In this document: positions 23,766-33,238 of the stretch, piece by piece
How the letters are laid out: each line of letters begins with the position of its first letter
Position numbering within the stretch: position 1 is the first letter of the stretch
Source of the DNA: Microbacterium testaceum StLB037
GTDB taxonomy: Bacteria; Actinomycetota; Actinomycetes; Actinomycetales; Microbacteriaceae
Length of the DNA: 64,000 nt
Direction of reading: 5' to 3'
Assembly (NCBI RefSeq): GCF_900104345.1
Contig: NZ_FNJN01000001.1
Coordinates: 558,001-622,000, forward strand
The notes under the pieces: generated by a model
Databases searched by the model: none
Told to the model about the DNA's origin: nothing
Seen by the model: the letters and a program-made list of their open reading frames with translations, nothing else
Position numbers and translations under genes: made by a program

Positions 23766-26700
23766 ATGTTCTCGAAAATCCTGGTCGCCAATCGCGGCGA
23801 GATCGCGATCCGCGCGTTCCGCGCCGCTTACGAGGTCGGAGCCCGCACCGTCGCGGTGTATCCGTACGAGGATCGCGCCTCCCTCCACCGTCTGAAGGCC
23901 GATGAGGCGTACCAGATCGGCGAGCGCGGCCACCCCGTGCGCGCCTACCTCGACGTCGACGAGATCATCCGCGTCGCCCGTGAGTGCGGGGCGGATGCCA
24001 TCTACCCGGGCTACGGCTTCCTCTCCGAGAACCCTGAGCTCGCCGAGAAGGCCGCCGCCCACGGGATCACCTTCATCGGGCCTCCCGCCGACGTGCTCGC
24101 CATGGCGGGCAACAAGGTGACGGCGAAGGAGCACGCGATCTCAGCCGGCGTGCCGGTGCTGCGCTCGACGCCCGCGTCCGACGACATCGACGATCTCCTC
24201 GCCCAGGCCGACGAGATCGGCTTCCCGGTCTTCGCCAAGGCCGTCGCCGGTGGCGGGGGGCGCGGTATGCGCCGCGTGGAGTCGAAGGGCGAGCTCGCCC
24301 CGGCCCTCGCCGAGGCCATGCGCGAGGCGCAGAGCGCGTTCGGCGATCCCCGCATGTTCCTCGAGCAGGCCGTGCAGCGCCCGCGTCACGTCGAGGTGCA
24401 GATCCTCGCGGATGCCACGGGCGAGACCGTTCACCTGTTCGAGCGCGACTGCTCGGTGCAGCGCCGCCACCAGAAGGTCATCGAGATCGCGCCGGCGCCG
24501 AACCTCGACGATGCCGTACGGCAGGACCTGCACCGCTACGCCGTCGCGTTCGCCCGCTCGATCGGCTACCAAAATGCCGGAACCGTCGAGTTCCTGCTCG
24601 AGACCGCGGGGCCGCGAGCGGACGAGGTCGTCTTCATCGAGATGAACCCGCGCATCCAGGTCGAGCACACCGTGACCGAGGAGGTCACCGACGTCGACCT
24701 CGTGCAGTCGCAGATGCGCATCGCCGCGGGGGCGACCCTCGCCGAGCTGCACCTGCAGCAGGACGACATCCACCTGCGGGGCGCGGCGTTGCAGTGCCGT
24801 ATCACGACCGAGGACCCCACGCAGGGCTTCCGCCCCGACACCGGCAAGATCACCACGTACCGCTCGCCCGGTGGCGCCGGCATCCGCCTCGACGGCGGCA
24901 CGACCGCCGCGGGCTCGCAGGTGAGCCCGCACTTCGACTCGATGCTGTCGAAACTGTCGTGCCGTGGCCGTGACTTCGAGGCCGCCGTGTCCCGCGCCCG
25001 CCGCGCCCTCGCAGAGTTCCGCATCCGCGGGGTCTCGACGAACATCCCGTTCCTGCAGGCCGTGCTCGACGACCCCGCCTTCGTCGCGGGCGACCTCAGC
25101 ACCTCGTTCATCGACGAGCGCCCTGAGCTGCTGAAGGGCCGCGAGTCCAAGGACCGCGGCACGAAGATCCTCTCGTGGCTCGTGGACACCACGGTCAACC
25201 GCCCGAACGGCGAGAACCCGCTGTCGATCGACCCGTCGGCCAAGCTCCCGACCCTCGACCTGGCGGCCCCGGCCCCCGCGGGCTCGCGCCAGCGTCTGCA
25301 GCAGCTCGGTCCCGCCGGCTTCGCGAAGGCCCTGCGCGAGCAGACCGCCCTCGCCGTCACCGAGACCACGTTCCGCGACGCGCACCAGTCGCTGCTCGCC
25401 ACGCGCGTGCGCACCCGCGACCTCGCGCGCGTGGCCCCCTACGTGGCCCGGCTGACGCCCGGGTTGCTGTCGGTCGAAGCCTGGGGCGGGGCGACCTACG
25501 ACGTCGCGCTGCGCTTCCTCGGCGAAGACCCGTGGGAGCGTCTCGACGCCCTCCGCGAGGCGCTGCCGAACGTCGCGATCCAGATGCTGCTGCGCGGCCG
25601 CAACACCGTCGGCTACACCCCGTACCCCACGGAGGTCACCGATGCGTTCGTGGCCGAGGCCGCGGCATCCGGTGTCGACATCTTCCGCATCTTCGACGCC
25701 CTCAACGACGTCTCGCAGATGCGGCCGGCGATCGACGCGGTTTTGGCGACCGGCACCGCGGTGGCCGAAGTCGCCCTCTGCTACACGGGGGATCTGCTGG
25801 ATCCCGCCGAAGACCTGTACACGCTCGACTACTACCTGGGTCTGGCCGAGCAGATCGTCGACGCGGGAGCCCACATCCTCGCGATCAAGGATATGGCGGG
25901 TCTGCTGCGCCCGGCCGCCGCGGCGAAGCTCGTGACGGCGCTGCGCGAGCGCTTCGACCTGCCGGTGCACGTCCACACCCACGACACCGCGGGCGGGCAG
26001 CTCGCGACGCTGCTGGCCGCCTCGGCGGCGGGGGCGGATGCCGTGGACGCGGCCTCGGCGCCGATGGCCGGCACCACGAGCCAGCCGTCGCTGTCGGCGC
26101 TCGTCGCCGCGCTCGCGCACACCGAACGCGACACGGGCCTCGACCTCGGGGCCGTCAGCGACCTGGAGCCCTACTGGGAGGCCGTGCGTCACCTGTATCG
26201 GCCGTTCGAGTCGGGTCTCGCCGGACCCACCGGGCGCGTCTACCGTCACGAGATCCCCGGCGGACAGCTGTCGAACCTGCGCCAACAGGCGATCGCGCTG
26301 GGCCTGGCCGACGACTTCGAGCTCATCGAGGACATGTACGCCGCCGCCGACCGCATCCTCGGCCGGGTGCCCAAGGTCACGCCCTCGTCGAAGGTGGTGG
26401 GCGACCTCGCCCTGCACCTCGCCGCGGTCAAGGCCGATCCGGCCGACTTCGAGCAGAACCCCGAGAAGTACGACGTGCCGGACTCGGTGGTGTCGTTCAT
26501 GGCGGGGGAGCTGGGTGATCTTCCGGGCGGTTGGCCGGAGCCCTTCCGCTCGAAGGTCCTCGCCGGCCGGGATGCCAAGACGGGCACGACCCCGCTCACC
26601 GACGACGACACGGCGGCACTGGCGGGGGAGTCCGCCGAGCGGCGCTCCCGCTTGAACCGTCTGCTGTTCCCAGGGCCGACGCGCACTTTCGAGCAGACCC

Positions 26701-27173
26701 GTGAGACGTACGGCGACCTGAGCGTGCTCTCCACGGCCGACTACCTTTACGGGCTGCAGTCGGGCGGCGAACACACCGTCGAGATCGAGCGCGGCGTGCA
26801 GCTGTTCGTCGGCCTCGAGGCGGTCGGCGAGGCCGACGACAAGGGCATGCGCACGGTCATGACGACCTTGAACGGACAGTTGCGCCCGGTGTTCGTCCGC
26901 GACCGCTCCATCGACGTCGAGGCGCGTCAGGCCGAGAAGGCCGACACCTCGAAGCCGGGCCAGATGGCGGCGCCGTTCTCGGGCGTCGTGACGATGAAGG
27001 CGTCGCCGGGCGACCGCGTCTCCGCCGGTCAGGCGGTCGCCTCGATCGAGGCGATGAAGATGGAGGCGGCGATCACCGCACCCGTCGACGGAGTGGTCGA
27101 GCGTGTCGCGATCGGTACCACACAACAGGTCGAAGCAGGAGATCTTTTGCTGGTAATCCGCCAAGCGCAGTAA
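23766..27173 (+). CDS. pyc: Pyruvate carboxylase
   Basis: About 1135 residues. It converts pyruvate, bicarbonate and ATP to oxaloacetate to refill the citric-acid cycle. Domains in order: biotin carboxylase (KILVANRGEIAIRAFRAA; GGGGRGMRRV ATP loop; MNPRIQVEHTVTE, residues 1–455), carboxyltransferase (TFRDAHQSLLATRVRTRD near 540, LRGRNTVGYTPYPTEV, and the metal-site HVHTHDTAGG) and the biotin carrier, with biotinylated Lys1098 in IEAMKMEA. The ATG at 23766 with AGG 5 nt upstream is preferred to the GTG at 23760. It is divergent from the parA gene and is followed by a hairpin, then the acidic ParA-like gene. Confidence 0.97.
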   Translation: MFSKILVANRGEIAIRAFRAAYEVGARTVAVYPYEDRASLHRLKADEAYQIGERGHPVRAYLDVDEIIRVARECGADAIYPGYGFLSENPELAEKAAAHGITFIGPPADVLAMAGNKVTAKEHAISAGVPVLRSTPASDDIDDLLAQADEIGFPVFAKAVAGGGGRGMRRVESKGELAPALAEAMREAQSAFGDPRMFLEQAVQRPRHVEVQILADATGETVHLFERDCSVQRRHQKVIEIAPAPNLDDAVRQDLHRYAVAFARSIGYQNAGTVEFLLETAGPRADEVVFIEMNPRIQVEHTVTEEVTDVDLVQSQMRIAAGATLAELHLQQDDIHLRGAALQCRITTEDPTQGFRPDTGKITTYRSPGGAGIRLDGGTTAAGSQVSPHFDSMLSKLSCRGRDFEAAVSRARRALAEFRIRGVSTNIPFLQAVLDDPAFVAGDLSTSFIDERPELLKGRESKDRGTKILSWLVDTTVNRPNGENPLSIDPSAKLPTLDLAAPAPAGSRQRLQQLGPAGFAKALREQTALAVTETTFRDAHQSLLATRVRTRDLARVAPYVARLTPGLLSVEAWGGATYDVALRFLGEDPWERLDALREALPNVAIQMLLRGRNTVGYTPYPTEVTDAFVAEAAASGVDIFRIFDALNDVSQMRPAIDAVLATGTAVAEVALCYTGDLLDPAEDLYTLDYYLGLAEQIVDAGAHILAIKDMAGLLRPAAAAKLVTALRERFDLPVHVHTHDTAGGQLATLLAASAAGADAVDAASAPMAGTTSQPSLSALVAALAHTERDTGLDLGAVSDLEPYWEAVRHLYRPFESGLAGPTGRVYRHEIPGGQLSNLRQQAIALGLADDFELIEDMYAAADRILGRVPKVTPSSKVVGDLALHLAAVKADPADFEQNPEKYDVPDSVVSFMAGELGDLPGGWPEPFRSKVLAGRDAKTGTTPLTDDDTAALAGESAERRSRLNRLLFPGPTRTFEQTRETYGDLSVLSTADYLYGLQSGGEHTVEIERGVQLFVGLEAVGEADDKGMRTVMTTLNGQLRPVFVRDRSIDVEARQAEKADTSKPGQMAAPFSGVVTMKASPGDRVSAGQAVASIEAMKMEAAITAPVDGVVERVAIGTTQQVEAGDLLLVIRQAQ

Positions 27174-27178
27174 CCTGG

Positions 27179-27200
27179 GAGGGGGCGCTTTCGCGCCCTC
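27179..27200 (+). terminator. Hairpin after pyc
   Basis: An 8-bp stem (GAGGGGGCGC with GCGCCCTC) and TTTC loop followed by TTCCCGTTT, 5 nt after the pyc stop. Confidence 0.65.
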
Positions 27201-27219
27201 TTCCCGTTTGGAGACTGCA

Positions 27220-29634
27220 GTGACCCCCGACCGCACCGACGCGAACCCCGACGAGAACGCCGAGCACGGCGTGCTCGACGAGATCGGGAATCTCGACACG
27301 GCCAGCATCACGATCCTCGGTGGACACATCGCGCAGGTCAACGTCGACCTTCCCGTGGCCACCGACGACGACGACCTCGACGACGACGTGATCGAAGACG
27401 AGATCCCCCTCGACGAGGCCGACCTCGCCGCTCTCGACGCCCCGCGCGTCCCCTCCGCCGCGTCCGCCGACGACCGCCGCGACGAGATCGTCCACGACCC
27501 GCACGTCGAGCAGCTCGAGACGGGCGAGATCATCCTCGAGCCGCACGATGCGGCCGACGAGACGGACTCGTCCGCGGACGACGAGGTGCACGACGCCGAG
27601 ATCGTCGTCGAGTCGTCGCACGATCTCGACGAGCAGGAGACTCCGGATGCCGGGCACCCGACCGCCGGAGAAGGCTTCGGCGATGACGGCTTCGGCGACG
27701 ACGAGGGCTCGAACGCGGGGGAGGAGGCCGAGGAGATCCCGGCCGACGACGCCGCCCTCTCGGAGGGCGATGGTCCCGTCGAGCACGATGCCGAGGAGAC
27801 CGACGGAGCCGCCGCCTCGAACGAAGGCGACGTCGACGCCGACGATGTGCTGGCGGATGCCGACCCGGCTGAGGCCGACCCTGTCGAGGTCGATTCCGCG
27901 GCGGATGACGACGCTGACGCCGATCACCCCGATGCTGACGCGACGCAGGCCGCTCAGCGGGCCGACGATCTCGCCGACGCCGAGGTCGTCGACGACGTCG
28001 AGCTGTTCGAGGCCGATGCCGCCGAGCCCACCGACGCCGACCTCGCCGATTCGTCGCTCGATGACGATGAGCCCCTGGTGGATGACTACGCCGTCGACGC
28101 CGCGTCCGCACCGCTGACGCACGCGCCGTGGGTTCCCGCCGCCGTTGAAGAGCCCGAGCAGGGCGACGAGGCGGTACAGGCAGCGGACGACGTCGAGGCG
28201 GACGACGCCTCGCCCGACGATGCCGTTTCCGCTCCCGCTGATCGAGAAGACACCGACGTCGCGGGCTCCGACGACGCCGACGCCCCGGCTTCGAACACGG
28301 ACGACGAACAGCGTGAAGAGGTCGAGGCCATGGCAGAGGCGCCCGAGTCCTCCCGACCGCCGGTGGACGCCCCCGGCGCACCGGAGTCCGCCGCCTCGCG
28401 GCCGCCCGCATCGACTGCCCCCGAGGCCGAGGTCGACGCCCCTGCCCCGGCGTCGCCCGTCAGCGCCGACACCGCGTCGGTGCCGACCACGCGCGCCGAG
28501 CGCGCCGCGACGGGCGTCATCGGGACGATCCCGCTCACGCGCCGCAGCGCCCACCAGGCCGACGACGCCGCCCGAGCCGCCGACGAAGCCGCGCGCGTCG
28601 ACCGCGCGCACGCGCTCGAGCGCGTGCGCACCCCCGCCCCCGAGGTCACGCTCACCTCGAAGCGCATCGGCCAGATCGACGACGCGCGCGAGAGCTCCGA
28701 CCTGCTCACGGCCGACCGTCTGCTCGACCCCCGCCAGATCGCCCGCCCCGAGCCCGAGGGCCTCTGGCAGCAGCTGGTCTACTCGGTCTCGCGCCACCGC
28801 ATCAACCTCGGCGACGGTCGGCGCGCACGACAGCGCAAGGACCTCGACCGGCGCATCTCCGCCCCCCTCTCGGGTGGGGCCCGGTTCGTGCCGGTGCTGT
28901 CCCGCAAGGGCGGGGTGGGAAAGACGACGGTCACCTCGTTGCTGGGCATGGCTCTGGCCGATGCCCGCGACGACCGCGTCATCGCCGTCGACGCCAACCC
29001 CGACCGCGGTACGCTCGCCGATCGCGTGGGTCGTCCCAACGGGCGCACCGTCCGCGACCTCGTCCGCTCCCACGACGAGATGTCCGGGTACAACGACGTC
29101 TCGTCGATCGTGGCCCGGGATGCCACCCGCCTCGACGTCCTGGCATCCGATTCCGACCCGCGGGTGTCCGAGGCCTTCAGCGACGACGACTACCGTCAGG
29201 TCGCCGACGTCGCGGCGCACTACTACTCCATCGTCCTCACCGACACGGGCACGGGCATCGTGCACTCGGTCATGGGGGCGACACTCGAGCTCGCCGACAC
29301 CCTGGTCATCGTCGCGGGACTGTCGGTCGACGAGGCGCGCCTCGCGTCCGAGACGCTGACGTGGCTCGAGACGAACGGCTACTCCGCCCGTGTGCGCGAC
29401 GCGGTCGTGGTGCTGAACAACTCGCGGCCGGGCACGCCGCTCGTGCGCGAGAGCGAGCTCGAGGCGCACTTCCGCTCGCGGGTGCGCACCGTGATCCGCA
29501 TGCCCTACGACGCGCGTATCGCCGCGGGCAGCGCGATCACCTTCCGTGAGCTCCAGCCCTCGACCCGGCAGGCGGCTCGCGAACTCGCCGCCGCGGTCGT
29601 AGAAGGCCTTCGCACCCCGGCGGCCGCCGCGTGA
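27220..29634 (+). CDS. Large acidic protein with C-terminal ParA/MinD-like ATPase domain
   Basis: 804 residues. The first 540 residues are a very long, low-complexity region rich in Asp, Glu, Ala and Val (repeats of ADDDAD and DAE type) with an Ala/Pro-rich end. The last 240 are a MinD/ParA-like ATPase: [16 protein letters not shown] (Lys563, Lys568), [18 protein letters not shown], and the [13 protein letters not shown] switch region. This shape resembles EspI-type type VII secretion ATPases and the SCO5717-type proteins of actinobacteria, but no Esx genes lie here. The GTG at 27220 is chosen since GGAG lies 6 nt before it. Its last codons overlap the def start. Probable role: an ATPase switch tethered through a disordered acidic arm; target unknown. 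Confidence 0.8.
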   Translation: MTPDRTDANPDENAEHGVLDEIGNLDTASITILGGHIAQVNVDLPVATDDDDLDDDVIEDEIPLDEADLAALDAPRVPSAASADDRRDEIVHDPHVEQLETGEIILEPHDAADETDSSADDEVHDAEIVVESSHDLDEQETPDAGHPTAGEGFGDDGFGDDEGSNAGEEAEEIPADDAALSEGDGPVEHDAEETDGAAASNEGDVDADDVLADADPAEADPVEVDSAADDDADADHPDADATQAAQRADDLADAEVVDDVELFEADAAEPTDADLADSSLDDDEPLVDDYAVDAASAPLTHAPWVPAAVEEPEQGDEAVQAADDVEADDASPDDAVSAPADREDTDVAGSDDADAPASNTDDEQREEVEAMAEAPESSRPPVDAPGAPESAASRPPASTAPEAEVDAPAPASPVSADTASVPTTRAERAATGVIGTIPLTRRSAHQADDAARAADEAARVDRAHALERVRTPAPEVTLTSKRIGQIDDARESSDLLTADRLLDPRQIARPEPEGLWQQLVYSVSRHRINLGDGRRARQRKDLDRRISAPLSGGARFVPVLSRKGGVGKTTVTSLLGMALADARDDRVIAVDANPDRGTLADRVGRPNGRTVRDLVRSHDEMSGYNDVSSIVARDATRLDVLASDSDPRVSEAFSDDDYRQVADVAAHYYSIVLTDTGTGIVHSVMGATLELADTLVIVAGLSVDEARLASETLTWLETNGYSARVRDAVVVLNNSRPGTPLVRESELEAHFRSRVRTVIRMPYDARIAAGSAITFRELQPSTRQAARELAAAVVEGLRTPAAAA

Positions 29635-30122
29635 CCGTCCGCCCGATCCGTTTGTTCGGAGACCCCGTCCTGCGCGCGACGAGCGCCCCCATCGAGCAGA
29701 TCGACGACGGCATCCGCGCCCTCGTGCAGGATCTGATCGACACGGTCGAGCTGCCCGGTCGCGCCGGGGTCGCTGCCCCTCAGATCGGCGTGGGCCTGCG
29801 TGCCTTCAGCTACAACATCGACGGTGACATCGGGTACGTCCTCAACCCGGTGCTGGTCGAGACGCGCGGTGAGCCGGAGCCCGTGGGCGAGGGGTGCCTC
29901 TCGGTGCCCGGCCTGTGGCACGACGCGCTGCGCTACCCGTGGGCCAAGGTCGTCGGCATCGACCTCGACGGTGAAGAGGTCGTGCTCGAGGGCGAGGGGC
30001 TGCTCGCCCAGGCGCTCCAGCACGAGACCGACCACCTCGACGGCATGCTGTACCTCTCGCGCCTGCCCGCCGAGACGCGTCGCGAGGCGATGCGCCAGGT
30101 CCGCGAGAGCGACTGGTTCTGA
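29631..30122 (+). CDS. def: Peptide deformylase
   Basis: 163 residues. It removes the formyl group from the N-terminal Met of new proteins. All three metal-site motifs are present: [10 protein letters not shown] (46–55), EGCLS with Cys89, and QHETDHLDG with His131, Glu132 and His135. The metal is normally Fe2+. The GTG start overlaps the stop of the acidic ParA-like gene (GTGA), so the two are co-translated. It is followed by a palindromic terminator. The fmt gene is not adjacent. Confidence 0.95.
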   Translation: MTVRPIRLFGDPVLRATSAPIEQIDDGIRALVQDLIDTVELPGRAGVAAPQIGVGLRAFSYNIDGDIGYVLNPVLVETRGEPEPVGEGCLSVPGLWHDALRYPWAKVVGIDLDGEEVVLEGEGLLAQALQHETDHLDGMLYLSRLPAETRREAMRQVRESDWF

Positions 30123-30140
30123 CCTGATCTCTGCAGAGGG

Positions 30141-30162
30141 GCCCGGATGCCGGCATCCGGGC
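30141..30162 (+). terminator. Palindromic terminator after def, GGATGCC/GGCATCC pair
   Basis: A perfect 22-bp palindrome with one heptamer in each arm (30145 and 30152), followed by CTTTCGTCTG, 18 nt after the def stop. Confidence 0.8.
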
Positions 30163-30187
30163 CTTTCGTCTGTGCGCCCTTGGTCAC

Positions 30188-30261
30188 GAGAACAGGACGG
30201 GGCGACGAGGACAGGTCGATTCGCTGCGGATCGTCCTGTCCCCGTCGCATCTGCTGTTCTC
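30188..30261. repeat. Long imperfect inverted repeat in the def–fadD gap
   Basis: Outer arms GAGAACAG (30188–30195) and CTGTTCTC (30254–30261) are perfect; the inner arms CGACGAGGACAGG and CCTGTCCCCGTCG pair with one mismatch, and the centre is a 19-nt loop. It sits between two separate terminators, so it is not needed for termination. It may be a mobile REP-like intergenic element. Confidence 0.55.
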
Positions 30262-30271
30262 GCGACGCGAA

Positions 30272-30302
30272 ACGGCCCGGCCCCGCGAGGGGACCGGGCC
30301 GT
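30272..30302 (-). terminator. Terminator after the acyl-CoA synthetase gene
   Basis: ACGGCCCGG with CCGGGCCGT, interior CCC/GGG pairing and a GCGA loop, 14 nt after the synthetase stop on the minus strand. Confidence 0.7.
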
Positions 30303-30316
30303 CATCGTCGCTCGTG

Positions 30317-32143
30317 TCAGGGAAGCGACACGTTGGTCGTGTTGACGGGCACCGCGTAGATGTCCTCGATCGCGTCGGCGAAGTCCGCCACGATCACGTT
30401 GCGCTTGATGCTCATCTTCGGGGTGAGGTGGCCGCTGGCCTCGGTCCACTCGGTCGGCAGGATCGTGAACTTGCGGATGGACTCCGCGCGCGAGACCCGC
30501 GTGTTCGCACGGTCGATCGCGCCCTGCACCTCGGCCCGCACCTTCTCGTTCTCGGCCGCCTCGGCGAGCGACATGTCGGCGGGCAGTCCGTTGTTGGCCA
30601 GCCACGTCGGCAGCATCTCGGAGTCGAGGGTGACGAGAGCCGCGATGAACGGCTTGTGGTCGCCCACCACGACGACCTGACCGACGATCGGGTTGGCGCG
30701 AATCGGGTCCTCGAGGGCCGCGGGGGCGACGTTCTTGCCGCCCGCGGTCACGATGATCTCCTTCTTGCGTCCGGTGATCGCGAGGAAGCCGTCGCTGTCG
30801 AAAGCGCCGATGTCGCCGGTCTTGAACCACTCGCCGTCGAACGCCTCGGCGGTGGCCTCGGGGTTCTGCCAGTACTCGCGGAACACGTTGATGCCGCGCA
30901 CCTGGATCTCGCCGTCATCCGCGAGACGGATGCCGACACCCGGGAGAACCGGACCGACCGTGCCGATCTTCGACTTCGTCGCGAGGTTGACCGTGGCCGG
31001 GGCCGTGGTCTCGGTGAGGCCGTAGCCCTCGAGGATCACGACGCCGAGGCTGCGGAAGAAGTGACCCAGGCGGGGGCCGAGAGGGGCCGATCCCGACACT
31101 GCGTAGACGATGTTCCCGCCCATGGCATCCCGGAGTTTGGAGTACACCAGCTTCTCGAACAGGGCGAACTTGATCTTCAGCAGCAGCGGGATCGACTTTC
31201 CGTCCTGCAGGCGCTGCGAGTGCTCGATCGCGGCGTCGGCGGCGGCGCGGAAGATCTTGCCCTTGCCGCCGGCCTCGGCCTTCTGCTCGGCCGAGTTGTA
31301 GACCTTCTCGAAGACGCGGGGAACCGCGAGCAGGAAGGTGGGGCGGAAGCTCCCGAGCGCGGGAAGGAGCTGCTTCGTGTCGGGCTGGTGGCCCGTCTTC
31401 ACGCCCGCGTGGACGTTGAGCAGCGAGATGAAGCGCGCGAACACGTGCGCCGTGGTGATGAAGAGCAGGGTGGAGGCGCCCGGGGTCTCGACCACCTCGT
31501 GCAGCGACTTGGCGGAGTTGCGGGCCAGCTCGACGAAGTTGCTGTGGACGAGGACGCAGCCCTTCGGGCGACCCGTCGAGCCCGAGGTGTAGATGAGCGT
31601 CGCGATGTCGGAGGCCTTGGCGAGATGACGGCGACGCTCGATCTCTTCGTCGGTGATGTGCGTGCCGTTGGCGACGAGGGTGTCGAGGGCGCCGGAGTGC
31701 ATCGCCCAGACCTCGCGGACGAGGGGGAGGTCGCTGCGGACCTCGTCGAGACGCTCGCCGTGCTCCGGCGATTCCACGACCACGGCGATTGCGCCGGAGT
31801 CCGAGAGGATCCACGAGATCTGCGAGGCCGAGCTCGTCTCGTACACCGGGACCATGACCGCGCCGGCGTAGAAGAGGGCGAAGTCCACCAGGGTCCAGTC
31901 GTAGGTGGTGCGGGCGATGAACCCGACCTTCTCGCCGGGCTGGATGCCGGCCGCGACGAAGCCCTTCGCGAGGGCGATGACCTGCTTCTCGAACTCGGCG
32001 GCGGTGATGTCGCGCCACCCGTCGCGGTCGGGCACCGCGAACAGCGGACGGTCGGGGGTGGCGCGGACGCGGTCGGCGAGCAGGTCCGACGCGTTCGCGT
32101 CGGGGTCTGCGGGGACGAGGGCGGGTTGATCGAACTGGATCAC
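30317..32143 (-). CDS. Long-chain acyl-CoA synthetase (FadD15-like)
   Basis: 608 residues of the AMP-forming adenylate family, which activate fatty acids as acyl-AMP and then acyl-CoA. Visible motifs are IYTSGSTGRPKGCVLVH for the phosphate loop (near residue 190), GYGLTETTA, FKTGDIGAFDSDGFLAITGR and the lysine-bearing KEIIVTAGGKNVAP. The N-terminal PALVPADPDANASDLLADRV matches the FadD15-type of actinobacteria. The GTG at 32143 is chosen because AAGGAG lies 5 nt upstream and no family similarity exists before it. A TAGACT box on this strand at 32187–32192 gives a leader of about 35 nt. It is divergent from the ROK kinase. Confidence 0.93.
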   Translation of the reverse strand: MIQFDQPALVPADPDANASDLLADRVRATPDRPLFAVPDRDGWRDITAAEFEKQVIALAKGFVAAGIQPGEKVGFIARTTYDWTLVDFALFYAGAVMVPVYETSSASQISWILSDSGAIAVVVESPEHGERLDEVRSDLPLVREVWAMHSGALDTLVANGTHITDEEIERRRHLAKASDIATLIYTSGSTGRPKGCVLVHSNFVELARNSAKSLHEVVETPGASTLLFITTAHVFARFISLLNVHAGVKTGHQPDTKQLLPALGSFRPTFLLAVPRVFEKVYNSAEQKAEAGGKGKIFRAAADAAIEHSQRLQDGKSIPLLLKIKFALFEKLVYSKLRDAMGGNIVYAVSGSAPLGPRLGHFFRSLGVVILEGYGLTETTAPATVNLATKSKIGTVGPVLPGVGIRLADDGEIQVRGINVFREYWQNPEATAEAFDGEWFKTGDIGAFDSDGFLAITGRKKEIIVTAGGKNVAPAALEDPIRANPIVGQVVVVGDHKPFIAALVTLDSEMLPTWLANNGLPADMSLAEAAENEKVRAEVQGAIDRANTRVSRAESIRKFTILPTEWTEASGHLTPKMSIKRNVIVADFADAIEDIYAVPVNTTNVSLP

Positions 32144-32186
32144 GGCAACTCCTTTGGCACCGGAAGAACGTCGAGCGGGTCTGTCG

Positions 32187-32192
32187 AGTCTA
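32187..32192 (-). promoter_or_regulatory. Candidate -10 box of the acyl-CoA synthetase gene
   Basis: TAGACT on the minus strand about 44 nt before the GTG start, with an AAGGAG ribosome site in the leader. Confidence 0.4.
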
Positions 32193-32252
32193 TAAGCATG
32201 GATGCCGGGCCCCCGGGGATCACCGCTCTCCCGCGCCGGTCGCGCGGCATGG

Positions 32253-32258
32253 CTAGAC
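32253..32258 (+). promoter_or_regulatory. Candidate -10 box of the ROK kinase gene
   Basis: TAGACT 43 nt before the GTG at 32301, leaving a leader of about 36 nt with a GGGAG ribosome site. This gene is therefore leadered, unlike most other TAGACT genes in the window. Confidence 0.4.
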
Positions 32259-32300
32259 TTCTCCGGGCCGAGCCGCACGGTCGGCCCGGAAGGGAGCGCG

Positions 32301-33236
32301 GTGCGCAACGTCGGCATCGACATCGGGGGCACGAAGATCGCGGGGGGCGTCGTCGACGACGACGGCACCATCATCGAGAAGCTCCGCGTCGACACCCCCA
32401 TCGACCCCGCAGCCCTGGTCGACGCCGTGGTCGACATGGCCGATCACCTGCGCCGCGCGCACGAGATCCACGCGATCGGGGTGGCCGCGGCCGGCTTCAT
32501 CAGCCGCGACCGCAGCACCGTCATCTACGCCCCCAACATCGACTGGCGCGACGAGCCCCTGCGCGCCCGCCTGGAGCAGCGCTTGAATGCCCCGGTCACG
32601 ATCGAGAACGACGCGAACGCCGCGGGGTGGGGCGAGTATCGCTTCGGTGCGGGCCAGGGCGTGCGCGACATGGTCATGCTGACGATGGGCACCGGCGTCG
32701 GCGGTGCCGTCGTCACCGACGGCGAGCTCTTCCGCGGCGGTCACGGCATCGGCGCCGAACTGGGGCACATGCGCTTCGTGCGCGGCGGGCACCCGTGCGG
32801 GTGCGGACAGAACGGATGCCTCGAGCAGTACGCCTCGGGTCGTGCCCTGCAGCGCGAGGCGAACGCCATCGCCGACGAGGGCGGCATCGGCGCGGCCCTG
32901 GCCGCGGTGCGCGAGGAGCGCGGTGCGATCCCCGGCCCCGCGGTGTCGCGGCTCGTGCTCGCGGGCGACCCGGGCGCCGTCGAGGCGCTGCGTCGCGTGG
33001 CCACGGCCCTCGGCGAGGCGTGCGGCGGGTTCCAGGCCGTGCTCGACCCCGAGGTCTTCGTGATCGGCGGGGGAGTGGCGCAGCTCGGCGCCGACCTGCT
33101 GGAGCCGGTGAAGCTCGCGTACGAGACCTCGCTCCCGGGGTACGGTGAACGTCCGGTCGCCGAATTCGCGATCGCACGTCTGGGCAACGACGCCGGTCTC
33201 ATCGGGGTCGCTGACCTCGCCGGGAAGGAGCGCTGA
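32301..33236 (+). CDS. ROK-family sugar kinase, probable glucokinase
   Basis: 311 residues. ATP-binding GIDIGGTKIAGGVV (residues 5–18), the sugar-site loop ENDANAAGWGEYRFGAG, and the zinc motif HPCGCGQNGCLEQYASG with three Cys are all present. Actinobacterial members of this type are mostly glucokinases, some using polyphosphate; the polyphosphate features cannot be judged here. The GTG start has AGGGAG 4 nt upstream. It is followed after 2 nt by plsC, so the pair is probably one operon with aroF further downstream under its own promoter. Confidence 0.92.
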   Translation: MRNVGIDIGGTKIAGGVVDDDGTIIEKLRVDTPIDPAALVDAVVDMADHLRRAHEIHAIGVAAAGFISRDRSTVIYAPNIDWRDEPLRARLEQRLNAPVTIENDANAAGWGEYRFGAGQGVRDMVMLTMGTGVGGAVVTDGELFRGGHGIGAELGHMRFVRGGHPCGCGQNGCLEQYASGRALQREANAIADEGGIGAALAAVREERGAIPGPAVSRLVLAGDPGAVEALRRVATALGEACGGFQAVLDPEVFVIGGGVAQLGADLLEPVKLAYETSLPGYGERPVAEFAIARLGNDAGLIGVADLAGKER

Positions 33237-33238
33237 CG

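Noticed and set aside
24141..27533. Very long minus-strand reading frame opposite pyc (over 1100 codons)
   Set aside because: Its codons mirror the GC-rich third positions of pyc on the other strand, it has no known domain and it overlaps a certain gene fully.
27361..28300. Tandem repeats or foreign DNA suggested by GACGAC runs
   Set aside because: They follow from Asp-rich coding; codon choice remains that of the chromosome.
27073..29469. Long minus-strand frame opposite the acidic ParA-like gene
   Set aside because: Asp/Glu-rich coding on one strand gives Val/Gly/Arg repeats on the other; no initiation signal or domain.
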